Below are positions 16,230 through 23,000 of a stretch of DNA of 31,066 nucleotides, piece by piece (within the stretch, counting starts at the first letter, position 1; the number at the start of each line of letters is the position of its first letter). Position numbers and translations under genes: made by a program. This DNA is from JBFMFH01 sp040752275. Lineage in GTDB: Bacteria > Acidobacteriota > Vicinamibacteria > Vicinamibacterales > JAKQTR01. The notes under the pieces were generated by a model. It worked only from the letters and a program-made list of their open reading frames with translations, was not told the origin of the DNA and did no database searches. The stretch is from NCBI GenBank assembly GCA_040752275.1, contig JBFMFH010000006.1, positions 1 through 31,066 of the forward strand, given 5' to 3'.

Positions 16230-16781
16230 ATGACGGACGTGCACCTCTGGTGGATCGGGGCCGACGCGCCGGACAACGAACTCCTGGACGACGTGCGCCG
16301 CCACGTCGAGGTCGCCTTCGGCGTCCGCGCCCGTCACTACCGCCACACCGACCGCCCGGTGCATGCGTTCGACCACCGCCGCGGTCAACACTCGTCGACC
16401 GAGATTCTTCGATGGCTGGTCCAGCGAGGAATCCCCGCTGGGCGCGTCCTCGCGATCACGGACGGGGATCTGTTCATTCCCATCCTCACGTTCGTCTACG
16501 GGGAAGCCCAGCTAGGCGGCGCAGCAGCCGTCGTCTCGACGGCGCGGCTGTGGCCCGACCCGGATGTCCGCCCGGACCCGGTCCTCCTCAGGGCGCGGGC
16601 CGTCAAGGAATGCCTCCACGAACTCGGCCACACGTTCGGCCTCCTGCACTGCCCGCTTCCCCAGTGCGTGATGTCGCGATCGGTGAACGTCACCGAGGTC
16701 GACGCCAAGCTGCCAGTCCTGTGCAGCGACTGCGTGCAGCGCTACCGCGAGCAGCTCCCACGGAAGGGTGAACTCCCATGA
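16230..16781 (+). CDS. amzA: Archaemetzincin-family metalloprotease
   Basis: Protein of 183 residues with the archaemetzincin signature: HELGHTFGLLHC at 130-141 (zinc ligands His130, His134, His140; catalytic Glu131), then Cys141, Cys146, a Met turn in CVMSRS, and the second pair Cys165/Cys168, which form the family's structural zinc site. The length matches the family. Archaemetzincins are putative aminopeptidases common in archaea and vertebrates but scattered in bacteria, with physiological roles largely unknown. No signal peptide is seen, so it should be cytoplasmic. It is wedged between a sensor kinase and its NtrC-type regulator, two bases after the former and overlapping the latter by ATGA, which suggests a role in that signalling path. 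Confidence 0.9.
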   Translation: MTDVHLWWIGADAPDNELLDDVRRHVEVAFGVRARHYRHTDRPVHAFDHRRGQHSSTEILRWLVQRGIPAGRVLAITDGDLFIPILTFVYGEAQLGGAAAVVSTARLWPDPDVRPDPVLLRARAVKECLHELGHTFGLLHCPLPQCVMSRSVNVTEVDAKLPVLCSDCVQRYREQLPRKGELP

Positions 16782-18166
16782 GCAAGGACCGTACACGGAT
16801 CCTGGTCGTCGACGACGAGGAGATCGTCCGCGAATCGCTGTCGGGCTGGCTCGCTAAGGACGGCTACGCCCTCGACACGGCGGCTGACGGGCCAACCGCC
16901 GTCGAGAAGCTCAAGCGCGAGCGCTGGTCGATTGTGCTGGTTGACCTCAAGATGCCCGGGATGGACGGCCTCCAGACGCTGGAAATGGCCAAGCAAGTTC
17001 AGCCGGACGCCGCCATCGTCATCATGACGGCCTATGCCACGGTCGAGACGGCCGTCGAAGCCATGAAGCTGGGCGCGTACGACTATCTCGTCAAGCCGTT
17101 CGATCCCGAAGAACTCAGCCTGATGATGGTGAAGATCGTGGCGCAGCAGCAGCTCGTTCGCGAGAACGTGATCCTGCGCAAGGTGCTCAAGCGCGACTAC
17201 CGCTTTCGCGACTTCATCAGCAAGAACCCGGGCATGCAGAAGATCTTCGACCTCGCGCGGAGCGCGGCCCGCAGTGCCTCGACGATTCTGATCCTGGGCG
17301 AAAGCGGCACCGGAAAGGAGCTGTTGGCCCGGGCCATTCACGCCGAGAGTCCCCGGCGCCACGCCGCGTTCGTGGCGGTCTCCTGCGCGGCCCTCACGGA
17401 GACCCTGCTCGAATCGGAGCTGTTCGGCCACGAGCGGGGATCCTTCACCGGGGCGTACGCGCGGCGCCGGGGCAAGTTCGAGGCCGCACACGGCGGGACG
17501 CTCTTCCTCGACGAAATCGGCGACATCAGCCCGAAGCTGCAGCTCGACCTCCTGCGTGTCCTCGAAGACCGGCGGTTCTGTCGCGTCGGCGGGACGGAGC
17601 CGGTCGATGTCGACGGCCGGATCGTCGCCGCGACCAACTGCGACTTGAGGAGGGCGGTCGAGGAGGGCAAGTTCCGCGAGGACCTCTACTACCGCCTGAA
17701 TGTCATCCCGATCACCCTGCCGCCGCTTCGCGATCGGCGCGAGGACATCCCGCTGCTCATCGAGCACTTCCTCGAGCAGCTGAATATCGAGATGCACCAG
17801 CGGGTGGAAGGTGTCAGCGCCGAGGCCCTGGCACTGCTGATGCGATATGACTGGCCCGGCAACGTACGGGAACTTCGCAACGTGCTGGAGCGGGGCATCG
17901 TGGTCGCCCAGGGAGTCCGCATCCAGGCCGAGGACCTCGGCCTCGTTCCGTCGGAGCGGCGCCAGCAGCCGTTCGATGCGAACCTGACGCTCGAGGAGGT
18001 CGAGCGCCGTCACGTCGCCGCCGTGCTGCACCAGGCATCCGGCAACGTGACCCAGGCCGCGCGGACCCTCGGCATCGATCGAGTAACGCTCTACAACAAG
18101 ATCAGGAAGTATGGGCTGCGGCGGCACGAGGGCGACGGGGTGCCCGACGAAGCAGAGCCCCGTTGA
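16778..18166 (+). CDS. NtrC-type sigma-54 response regulator
   Basis: Regulator of 462 residues: receiver (1-125; Asp12/Asp13, phosphoacceptor Asp56 in LVDLKMPG, Lys in LVKPFDPE), AAA+ domain with Walker A GESGTGKE at 174-181, the sigma-54 contact loop as GSFTGA (the usual loop is GAFTGA), Walker B TLFLDEIGD, arginine finger region in REDLYYRL, and a C-terminal Fis-type helix-turn-helix (NVTQAARTLGIDRVTLYNKIRKYGL). It should activate sigma-54 promoters when phosphorylated, most likely by the kinase at 14608. Candidate targets in this window are the elements at 3953, 14405, 19708 and 30605. Its ATG overlaps the archaemetzincin stop. Confidence 0.95.
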   Translation: MSKDRTRILVVDDEEIVRESLSGWLAKDGYALDTAADGPTAVEKLKRERWSIVLVDLKMPGMDGLQTLEMAKQVQPDAAIVIMTAYATVETAVEAMKLGAYDYLVKPFDPEELSLMMVKIVAQQQLVRENVILRKVLKRDYRFRDFISKNPGMQKIFDLARSAARSASTILILGESGTGKELLARAIHAESPRRHAAFVAVSCAALTETLLESELFGHERGSFTGAYARRRGKFEAAHGGTLFLDEIGDISPKLQLDLLRVLEDRRFCRVGGTEPVDVDGRIVAATNCDLRRAVEEGKFREDLYYRLNVIPITLPPLRDRREDIPLLIEHFLEQLNIEMHQRVEGVSAEALALLMRYDWPGNVRELRNVLERGIVVAQGVRIQAEDLGLVPSERRQQPFDANLTLEEVERRHVAAVLHQASGNVTQAARTLGIDRVTLYNKIRKYGLRRHEGDGVPDEAEPR

Positions 18167-18190
18167 CAGGGTGCCGCAATCGGCCGTGTC

Positions 18191-19408
18191 TCAGGAGGCC
18201 GACGGTCCCCCGGCAGCCGGCAGATCAAAGGCAAACCGGGAGCCGACGCCGACCTTCGTGTCGACCGTCACGGCCGACCCGTGTCCCTCGACGATCATCT
18301 TCACGAGCGCCAGGCCGAGCCCTGTCCCCCCTTCGCGCCGTGTTGCCGTCCCGTCCAGTTGGTGGAACGGTTGGAAGAGCTCCGCCTTCCGATCCTCGGG
18401 GATGCCCTGCCCGGTATCCGCGACCCAGACGCGGACGCCGTCGCCATGGGACGCCGCCCCAATCGACACCATCCCACCCTGGGGCGTGAACTTGACGGCA
18501 TTGTCCACCAACTGGTTGAGCACCCAGCTCAGCTTCTCCACGTCCGCCGAAACCGGCGGCAGTCCGGCCGCCACTTCCGACACGAGGCTGACGCGGCGGC
18601 GCGCGGCCTTGTCCGCAGCCGCCGCTACCACCTGGTCGACGAGGCCGCCAAGCTCCAGTCGCTCCGGGCGGAGCATCATTTCACCGCGCGCACCGGTGGC
18701 GAACTGGATCAGGTCGGCCACCAGCCGCTCGAGTTCGGCGACGCCACGCCCCAGCACCTGAAGGGCCTGCGACTGGTCAGGCGTGAGCGGCCCGAGGTCG
18801 CCTGCCGACAAGAGCGCGTTGAACCCCTTGATCTTGGTGAGGGGCGTTCGCAGTTCGTGTGAGATGTTCGAGACGAAATTGCCCTTGAGGCGATCGAGCT
18901 CCGTCAACCGCCGGTACGCAGCCTGCAGTTCGTGGGTCCGCTCGGCCACTCGCTGCTCCAACTGCGCGTTCACCTGACGAAGGGCGTTCTGCAGCTCCTG
19001 GACCTGCTCGACGCTGGCAATCTCGAGTTGCTCACGCGTCATGATCCTCAGTTCGAGCAGGACCTGGCCCAGAGTCTCGCGCACGCCAGAAGCCGAGAGT
19101 TCCCGCTGGCGCTGGAGCGCCGCCTCGAGGTGCTCCTCGGTGATGTAGCCCTTCTTCATCAGGAACTCGCCGAAGCGCGACAACATCGCGTCTCCGACAA
19201 ACGGCGTCCCGGGCTCGGCGGGAATCACGCTGAGGGCCAGGCGCTCGGCCAGCACGGCGGCCAGGGCAAGATCGACGCCGCAGTGCGGACAGGTGACGTC
19301 CCGCACCGAGACGGCGGCCGCACAGCCGGGACAGGGGTACGGACGCGACTCGGACGCCTGGGCGGGCGCGCCCGGGCTGGGCACGCGTGACGAGGCCGTA
19401 TCGGGCAT
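18191..19408 (-). CDS. Soluble histidine kinase with zinc ribbon and MshEN-like domain
   Basis: Cytoplasmic kinase of 405 residues without membrane helices. Order: zinc ribbon with Cys26/Cys29 and Cys40/Cys43; an MshEN-like region with two 24-residue motifs, R78 to Q101 (RFGEFLM..GYI....L...L..Q) and T112 to Q135 (TLGQVLL...IM....L......Q); coiled coil (about 136-172); HisKA with SHELRTPL and phosphoacceptor His184; HATPase_c (NQLVDNAVKF, DTGQGIPED, GGTGLGLALVK). MshEN motifs bind c-di-GMP in MshE-type ATPases, so this kinase may read c-di-GMP. ATG 19408 is chosen because upstream sequence is not family-like; its ribosome binding site is weak. The gene converges on the NtrC-type gene with 24 bases between stops and no partner regulator adjacent. 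Confidence 0.88.
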   Translation of the reverse strand: MPDTASSRVPSPGAPAQASESRPYPCPGCAAAVSVRDVTCPHCGVDLALAAVLAERLALSVIPAEPGTPFVGDAMLSRFGEFLMKKGYITEEHLEAALQRQRELSASGVRETLGQVLLELRIMTREQLEIASVEQVQELQNALRQVNAQLEQRVAERTHELQAAYRRLTELDRLKGNFVSNISHELRTPLTKIKGFNALLSAGDLGPLTPDQSQALQVLGRGVAELERLVADLIQFATGARGEMMLRPERLELGGLVDQVVAAAADKAARRRVSLVSEVAAGLPPVSADVEKLSWVLNQLVDNAVKFTPQGGMVSIGAASHGDGVRVWVADTGQGIPEDRKAELFQPFHQLDGTATRREGGTGLGLALVKMIVEGHGSAVTVDTKVGVGSRFAFDLPAAGGPSAS

Positions 19409-19481
19409 AACGCTCGGGGGTCTTATCGGACCGGCGGGAGTCAAGCGCCAGAGGTGGGCGACCCGCCGAGTCAGTTGGCGC

Positions 19482-19508
19482 GTTGAATCCGTCAACACCA
19501 TCGTTGAC
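19482..19508. promoter_or_regulatory. Overlapping inverted repeats GTTGA/TCAAC
   Basis: Three half-sites in 27 bp: GTTGA at 19482-19486, GTCAAC at 19491-19496 and GTTGAC at 19503-19508. The second and third form a perfect 6-bp inverted repeat with a 6-bp spacer; the first and second form a 5-bp inverted repeat with a 5-bp spacer. It lies 74-100 bp upstream of the kinase start and about 200 bp upstream of the 19708 promoter, suitable for a repressor of one gene or an enhancer for the other. Confidence 0.4.
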
Positions 19509-19707
19509 AAACGCAACGGACCTCCGGGACCGTACTCCTTTCGCTTTCCCGTGAATTCGGCGGGCTGAGGCTGACAGGGGTCGGACCGGCTGATGAAACG
19601 CTCAACGGCCGCCGAAGCCGGCACCCCGCCGCCGGGGGCCTCGGGAGCCGAGGCGAAATGCTTTCTTTCAAGCTACTTACGACCACACCCCCCGAGGGGC
19701 CTGATCC

Positions 19708-19723
19708 TGGTCCCGGATTTGCT
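19708..19723 (+). promoter_or_regulatory. Sigma-54 type -24/-12 promoter before the Cys-rich protein
   Basis: TGGTCCCGGATTTGCT has GG and GC separated by 10 bases, a perfect TTTGCT -12 box and a TGG -24 box. A start of transcription near 19734 would leave about 18 bases, just enough for the AAGGAGAAGG ribosome binding site before ATG 19752. Confidence 0.55.
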
Positions 19724-19751
19724 CCCCCGAAGGCCAAGGAGAAGGGACGAG

Positions 19752-19985
19752 ATGTCTTGTCCGTATCTCAAGGAAGTCGTGATGCTGTACTGCCAGGCGT
19801 ACCCGGTCAAGAAGCTCATTCCCTTGGACCGAATCGCGTCTGCCGACCCCTGCCTTGGGCACGACTTCGAGTCCTGCCCGCTCTTCAAGGACGTGATCAC
19901 TCGCATGCGCGCCGGTGGACAGTCGGCGACAGCGGCTGCGGCCGGGCCGGCCGCACGAACGGAGGTGTTCCGCACCGGGCCCTGA
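19752..19985 (+). CDS. Small Cys-rich protein, possible Fe-S or zinc binder
   Basis: A 77-residue protein with four spaced cysteines: Cys3 (MSCPYLKEVV), Cys14 (MLYCQAYPVKK), Cys34 (DPCLG) and Cys42 (ESCPLF). The CPYL...C...C...CPLF spacing suggests a metal site. I know similar short Cys4 modules from redox gene clusters but cannot name the family with certainty. The ribosome binding site AAGGAGAAGG is strong. After residue 50 the sequence becomes a low-complexity Ala/Gly stretch and stops at 19985, yet 57 bases later a clear diheme tail begins in the -1 frame, so this gene may be the front part of a frameshifted cytochrome. Confidence 0.75.
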   Translation: MSCPYLKEVVMLYCQAYPVKKLIPLDRIASADPCLGHDFESCPLFKDVITRMRAGGQSATAAAAGPAARTEVFRTGP

Positions 19986-20107
19986 CCCCGCCGTGGTGGC
20001 AACCCGCCCCGCGGCCGTCGGCCTCTGGCGAAGGCCGGCACTGCGGGGCCTGTCACGACGGCAAGACGTCGTTCGGCCTGGACGATTGCCCGCTCTGTCA
20101 CAAGTAG
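19986..20107 (+). pseudogene. Diheme cytochrome tail out of frame with the Cys-rich gene
   Basis: This frame encodes CGACH and CPLCH separated by DGKTSFGLDD, ending in a lysine and TAG. The pattern CxxCHDGK-F-C-CH is typical of c7/c3-type multiheme domains and unlikely by chance. The frame has no ATG or GTG start nearby. Moving the preceding Cys-rich gene by -1 would join the two into a protein of about 118 residues. No X-XXY-YYZ slippery heptamer is evident, so a real one-base indel or a sequencing error are the simplest explanations. No signal peptide precedes the Cys-rich part, so heme attachment would need explaining. Confidence 0.5.
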
Positions 20108-20175
20108 AGGTCCGAGCGCGGCTGGCGGAGGACTGGTGGCCGCCAGCCCGACGAGACGAAACCGCGAGGCTCTTC

Positions 20176-20880
20176 ATGGACACGCTCTTCGGCGCACTCG
20201 AATCCGCAGCCGTGCTGGTCGCGGGACTGACCGTGAGGGTCGGCTTGCTGCTCATCGTGCTGGTCATCCTGTCGGTGCCGATACTCCTCGTCCTGACTGG
20301 CATCTCCGGCGTCGAGGCCGTGCGGCGCCGGCTCCACGGAATCATGCGCATCGGCGGCCTGTTCTGCTGTGACCGCGTCTTCTACGCGCCCGGTCACACT
20401 TGGTTGCGGCGCGAGAGCCGATCGGGCGTCCGAATCGGCCTGGACGACCTGGCCCAGCGCATGTTCCCAGCCCCGACACGCCTGCACCTGCCGGAACGCG
20501 GCGCTACCCTACGGACCGGGGAGCCGGCTGGCGCGGTATGCACGACCCGCCGCCGGGCGGCGATCGTGTCGCCGGTCGACGGCGTCGTCACAGACGTGAA
20601 CGACGCCGTGCGTCAGGACCCGACACTGGTCCACCGGGACCCGTACGACCGCGGGTGGCTGTTTGCCGTAGCTCCATCCGACAGCGCCTTCGAGGCGTTG
20701 CCCACCGGCGAACCCGGGCGGAACTGGCTGCGCGTCGAGAGCGAGCGGCTGTCGCGCTTCTTCGAGATGGAGTTGGGCGTCGCGGCGGCCGACGGCGGCG
20801 ACTTCGTCCTGCCGCCGCCGACGCTGCTCGACGATGCACAGTGGGCGACGTTGACGCGGGAATTCCTGGGGAACCGGTAG
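20176..20880 (+). CDS. Membrane-anchored GcvH-like protein without lipoyl lysine
   Basis: A 234-residue protein with an N-terminal helix (about 10-42) followed by a glycine cleavage H protein fold: HTWLRRE (74-80), VRIGLDDLAQRMFP, LPERGATLRTGEPAG, SPVDGVVTDVNDAV (132-145), DPYDRGWLFAVAPSD (155-169). In true GcvH the lipoyl lysine sits in VESVKA before the SPVSG turn; by alignment that place is Arg125 in VCTTRRRAAIVSP, and the preceding Glu is Cys122. It therefore cannot carry lipoate in the usual way and is unlikely to act in glycine cleavage. CC at 64-65 lies just after the helix. ATG 20176 has GAGG six bases upstream. It probably belongs with the Cys-rich/heme gene before it. Confidence 0.75.
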   Translation: MDTLFGALESAAVLVAGLTVRVGLLLIVLVILSVPILLVLTGISGVEAVRRRLHGIMRIGGLFCCDRVFYAPGHTWLRRESRSGVRIGLDDLAQRMFPAPTRLHLPERGATLRTGEPAGAVCTTRRRAAIVSPVDGVVTDVNDAVRQDPTLVHRDPYDRGWLFAVAPSDSAFEALPTGEPGRNWLRVESERLSRFFEMELGVAAADGGDFVLPPPTLLDDAQWATLTREFLGNR

Positions 20881-20882
20881 GG

Positions 20883-20919
20883 TCGACTCGGGATTCGGGA
20901 GTCGGGAGTCGGGAGTCGA
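20883..20919. repeat. Heptamer repeat inside a 7-bp stem
   Basis: Four tandem heptamers, CGGGATT then CGGGAGT three times (20889-20916), bounded by the inverted repeat TCGACTC (20883-20889) and GAGTCGA (20913-20919). It fills the gap between the convergent GcvH-like and tryptophanase genes and could end transcription from either side, though no T-tract follows. The same heptamer family recurs in opposite orientation at 30743-30770. Confidence 0.8.
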
Positions 20920-20920
20920 G

Positions 20921-22294
20921 CTACCCTGCCGGCTCGAAGGTCGCCGTGAAGTGCCTCAGCACCCGGGGTGCGTGCGTCACCCGGTATCCCCGCAGCCGCT
21001 GGCGTGCCTGAGCGACCGCGACAACGGCCTCCGCCACATAGTCGATGTGTGACTGCGTATAGACTCGGCGTGGGATGGCCAAGCGAACGAGGTCCATGGC
21101 CGCCGGCGTCTCCGTGCCGTCCGGGTGCATTCCGAACATCACCGTTCCGATCTCGACCCCCCTGATACCCGCCTCGACATAGAGCTCGTTCGCCAGCGCG
21201 ATACCCGGGTAGTGCAGCGGTGGGATCTGCGGGAGCATGGCGCGGGCATCGAGGTAGATGGCGTGCCCGCCCGGCGGACGGATGATGGGCACGTCCGCCG
21301 CGATGAGCTTCTCGCCGAGGTACTCCGTTGAGCGGATTCGGTAGCGCAGGTATGCCTCCTCGGTCACCTCTTCGAGTCCCCGGGCGATCGCCTCGAGATC
21401 GTAGCCTGCCAGGCCACCGTAGGTCGGGAAGCCTTCCGTCAAGATGAGCAGGTTGCGCGCCGCCTCGGCCCATTCGCCGTTGTTCAACGCGAGGAAGCCG
21501 CCGATGTTCGACAGGCCGTCCTTCTTGGCCGACATCGTGCAGCCATCGGACATCGAGAACATCTCCTGCGCGATGGCCCTGGGCGTCCGAGCGGCGTGTC
21601 CGGACTCGCGCAGCTTGATGAACCACGCATTCTCGGCGAACCGGCAGGCATCGAGGAAGAGGGGCTTCCTGTAGCGATCGCAGATGGCACGGACGCCGCG
21701 CAGGTTCTCGAGGGACACCGGCTGGCCGCCGCCGGAGTTGTTCGTCACCGTCACCATGACGAGCGGCACCAGCCGACCTCTCTCGGCCAGGAGACGATCG
21801 AGCGCTTCGAGGTCGACGTTGCCCTTGAAGGGATGGATGACGTGGGGAATTCGCCCCTCGGGGATGACCAGGTCGACCGCCTCGGCTTCTTCGACTTCGA
21901 CATTGGCCCGCGTGGTATCGAAGTGATTGTTGTTCGGCACGATCTGGCCCGGGCGCAGCACGGTGTGGAACAGGATGCGCTCGGCGGCCCGCCCCTGGTG
22001 TGTCGGGATGATATGGGTGAAACCCGTCAGGTCCTTCACGACCGCCTCGAACCGGTAGTACGAGCGGCTGCCGGCGTACGATTCGTCGGCCTGCATGATG
22101 GCGCTCCACTGGGCCGCGGACATCGCCCCGGTCCCGGAGTCCGTGAGCAGATCGATCAGCACATCCTCGGCATGCAGGCGGAACACGTTGTACCCGGCGG
22201 CGCGAAGGGCCGCTTCCCGGTCCTCGCGCCTGGTGAACTTCACGGCTTCGACCGACTTGATGCGAAAGGGCTCGATAATGGTGCGGTAGTTCAT
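20921..22294 (-). CDS. tnaA: Tryptophanase-type PLP beta-eliminating lyase
   Basis: PLP enzyme of 457 residues in the tryptophanase / tyrosine phenol-lyase family, which splits Trp to indole (or Tyr to phenol), pyruvate and ammonia. Seen: EPFRIKSVE (8-16), DLLTDSGTGAMS (48-59), PTHQGRAAE (97-105), FLDACRFAEN (213-222; Asp215 and Arg218), the PLP lysine in TMSAKKDG (pair 257-258), GGLAGYD, GGHAIYLDAR, RLAIPRRVYT and RHFTATF near the end. The His in RHFTA is tryptophanase-like (tyrosine phenol-lyases have Phe), but NIGGFL after the lysine is as in tyrosine phenol-lyase, so the substrate is not certain. ATG 22294 has a strong AGGAGGATCAGGA leader. It is monocistronic and divergent from the FmdB gene; no Trp permease or TnaC-like leader was seen. 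Confidence 0.85.
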   Translation of the reverse strand: MNYRTIIEPFRIKSVEAVKFTRREDREAALRAAGYNVFRLHAEDVLIDLLTDSGTGAMSAAQWSAIMQADESYAGSRSYYRFEAVVKDLTGFTHIIPTHQGRAAERILFHTVLRPGQIVPNNNHFDTTRANVEVEEAEAVDLVIPEGRIPHVIHPFKGNVDLEALDRLLAERGRLVPLVMVTVTNNSGGGQPVSLENLRGVRAICDRYRKPLFLDACRFAENAWFIKLRESGHAARTPRAIAQEMFSMSDGCTMSAKKDGLSNIGGFLALNNGEWAEAARNLLILTEGFPTYGGLAGYDLEAIARGLEEVTEEAYLRYRIRSTEYLGEKLIAADVPIIRPPGGHAIYLDARAMLPQIPPLHYPGIALANELYVEAGIRGVEIGTVMFGMHPDGTETPAAMDLVRLAIPRRVYTQSHIDYVAEAVVAVAQARQRLRGYRVTHAPRVLRHFTATFEPAG

Positions 22295-22349
22295 TCCTGA
22301 TCCTCCTCACTCTAGCACGGGCGTAGGAAGCACTCCCCACTCCCCTGTC

Positions 22350-22379
22350 TTGTCACCAACCGGGCCGTTCGTGTGTCAT
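22350..22379 (+). promoter_or_regulatory. Weak sigma-70 type promoter before the FmdB gene
   Basis: TTGTCA (22350-22355) and TGTCAT (22374-22379) are separated by 18 bp; five of six and four of six consensus matches. A leader of about 25 bases would follow, then GGAG before ATG 22411. This is a plausible but weak match. Confidence 0.3.
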
Positions 22380-22410
22380 AGGAAGGAGAAGGACCGTCCG
22401 CGGAGCCACC

Positions 22411-22617
22411 ATGCCTTTGTACGAATACCAGTGCCAGCGGTGCGGCCACCGCTTCGAAGCCCTCGTGATCGGGTCCCGTCGTCCGGACTCGTGCCCGAAA
22501 TGCTCGAGTTCCGAGCTCGAGAAGCAGTACTCCACCTTCGGGATGGCCTCGGGCAGCGGCTACGGCACCGGGTCGTCGTTCGGCAGCGGGGCGTCCTGCA
22601 ACACCGGCGGCGGTTGA
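22411..22617 (+). CDS. FmdB/CxxC zinc-ribbon small protein
   Basis: A 68-residue member of the FmdB family: MPLYEYQCQRCGHRFE start, zinc ribbon with Cys8/Cys11 and Cys28/Cys31, then a flexible Gly/Ser-rich tail with a single Cys near the end. The family is widespread; a putative regulatory role was proposed from the fmd operon of methylotrophs but the usual function is unknown. GGAG lies six bases before the ATG. It stands alone, divergent from the tryptophanase gene. Confidence 0.9.
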   Translation: MPLYEYQCQRCGHRFEALVIGSRRPDSCPKCSSSELEKQYSTFGMASGSGYGTGSSFGSGASCNTGGG

Positions 22618-22631
22618 GCGATCTAGCGCGA

Positions 22632-22648
22632 GCGGGCCGTGCGCCCGC
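22632..22648 (+). terminator. GC hairpin after FmdB
   Basis: GCGGGC, loop CGTGC, GCCCGC: a perfect 6-bp stem starting 15 bases after the FmdB stop. No T-tract follows, so it may only assist termination or protect the mRNA end. Confidence 0.3.
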
Positions 22649-22910
22649 CAGGAACACGCTGGCACCGTACCTCGCGACGCACCGGTGTCTCGGATCGGGA
22701 CACTCCGGCTCCCCTCCCCCGCGGCGCCGGCGCTTCGGCGCGGCGTGCCCATCATCCGATCACCGCTCGCCCCGGCTGTCCCGGCATCTGACATTCCGTG
22801 GAGGCGGATCGTGATCCACCCCACAGGAATGGTGGCGGCGCACACGGGCCGCACACGCGAGATCCGTGTTTTTGCGCTCAATTCAGGCACCTGTCCACAT
22901 CCGTGACGCG

Positions 22911-22926
22911 TGGCACGGCTCTTGAG
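22911..22926 (+). promoter_or_regulatory. Partial sigma-54 type element before the activator gene
   Basis: TGGCACGGCTCTTGAG has a perfect TGGCACG -24 box and correct spacing, but its -12 box is TTGA instead of TTGC. It lies 75 bp before ATG 23001. It may be a weak promoter or a silent binding site. Confidence 0.3.
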
Positions 22927-23000
22927 ACACGCCAGGCAGAATCTGGCGCGCCATCACCCGGTGAAGGCATCCGGGCGACGCGCGCAGGGGGAAGTCTGCC

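Larger units (their letters stand above)
19409..19751. other. Divergent intergenic region, kinase and Cys-rich protein
   Basis: About 340 bp with no supported gene. It contains overlapping GTTGAC/GTCAAC half-sites (19482-19508), a stretch CTGACAGGGGTCGGACC (19571-19587) whose GGGGTCGG core recurs near 29197, and the sigma-54 type element at 19708-19723. Confidence 0.45.
22618..23000. other. Intergenic region before the sigma-54 activator
   Basis: About 380 bp with no supported gene; frames open through it give only Arg/Pro-rich shadow translations. It contains a GC-rich hairpin just after the FmdB stop (22632-22648) and a partial sigma-54 element at 22911-22926. Confidence 0.45.

Noticed and set aside
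16778..18166. GSFTGA loop as a sign that the regulator cannot contact sigma-54
   Set aside because: Ala to Ser in this loop is a mild change and all other catalytic motifs are intact, so loss of function is not supported.
20921..22294. Firm call as tyrosine phenol-lyase
   Set aside because: The C-terminal RHFTA is tryptophanase-like and the segment around residue 380 lacks the tyrosine phenol-lyase pattern; kept as tryptophanase-type with substrate uncertain.
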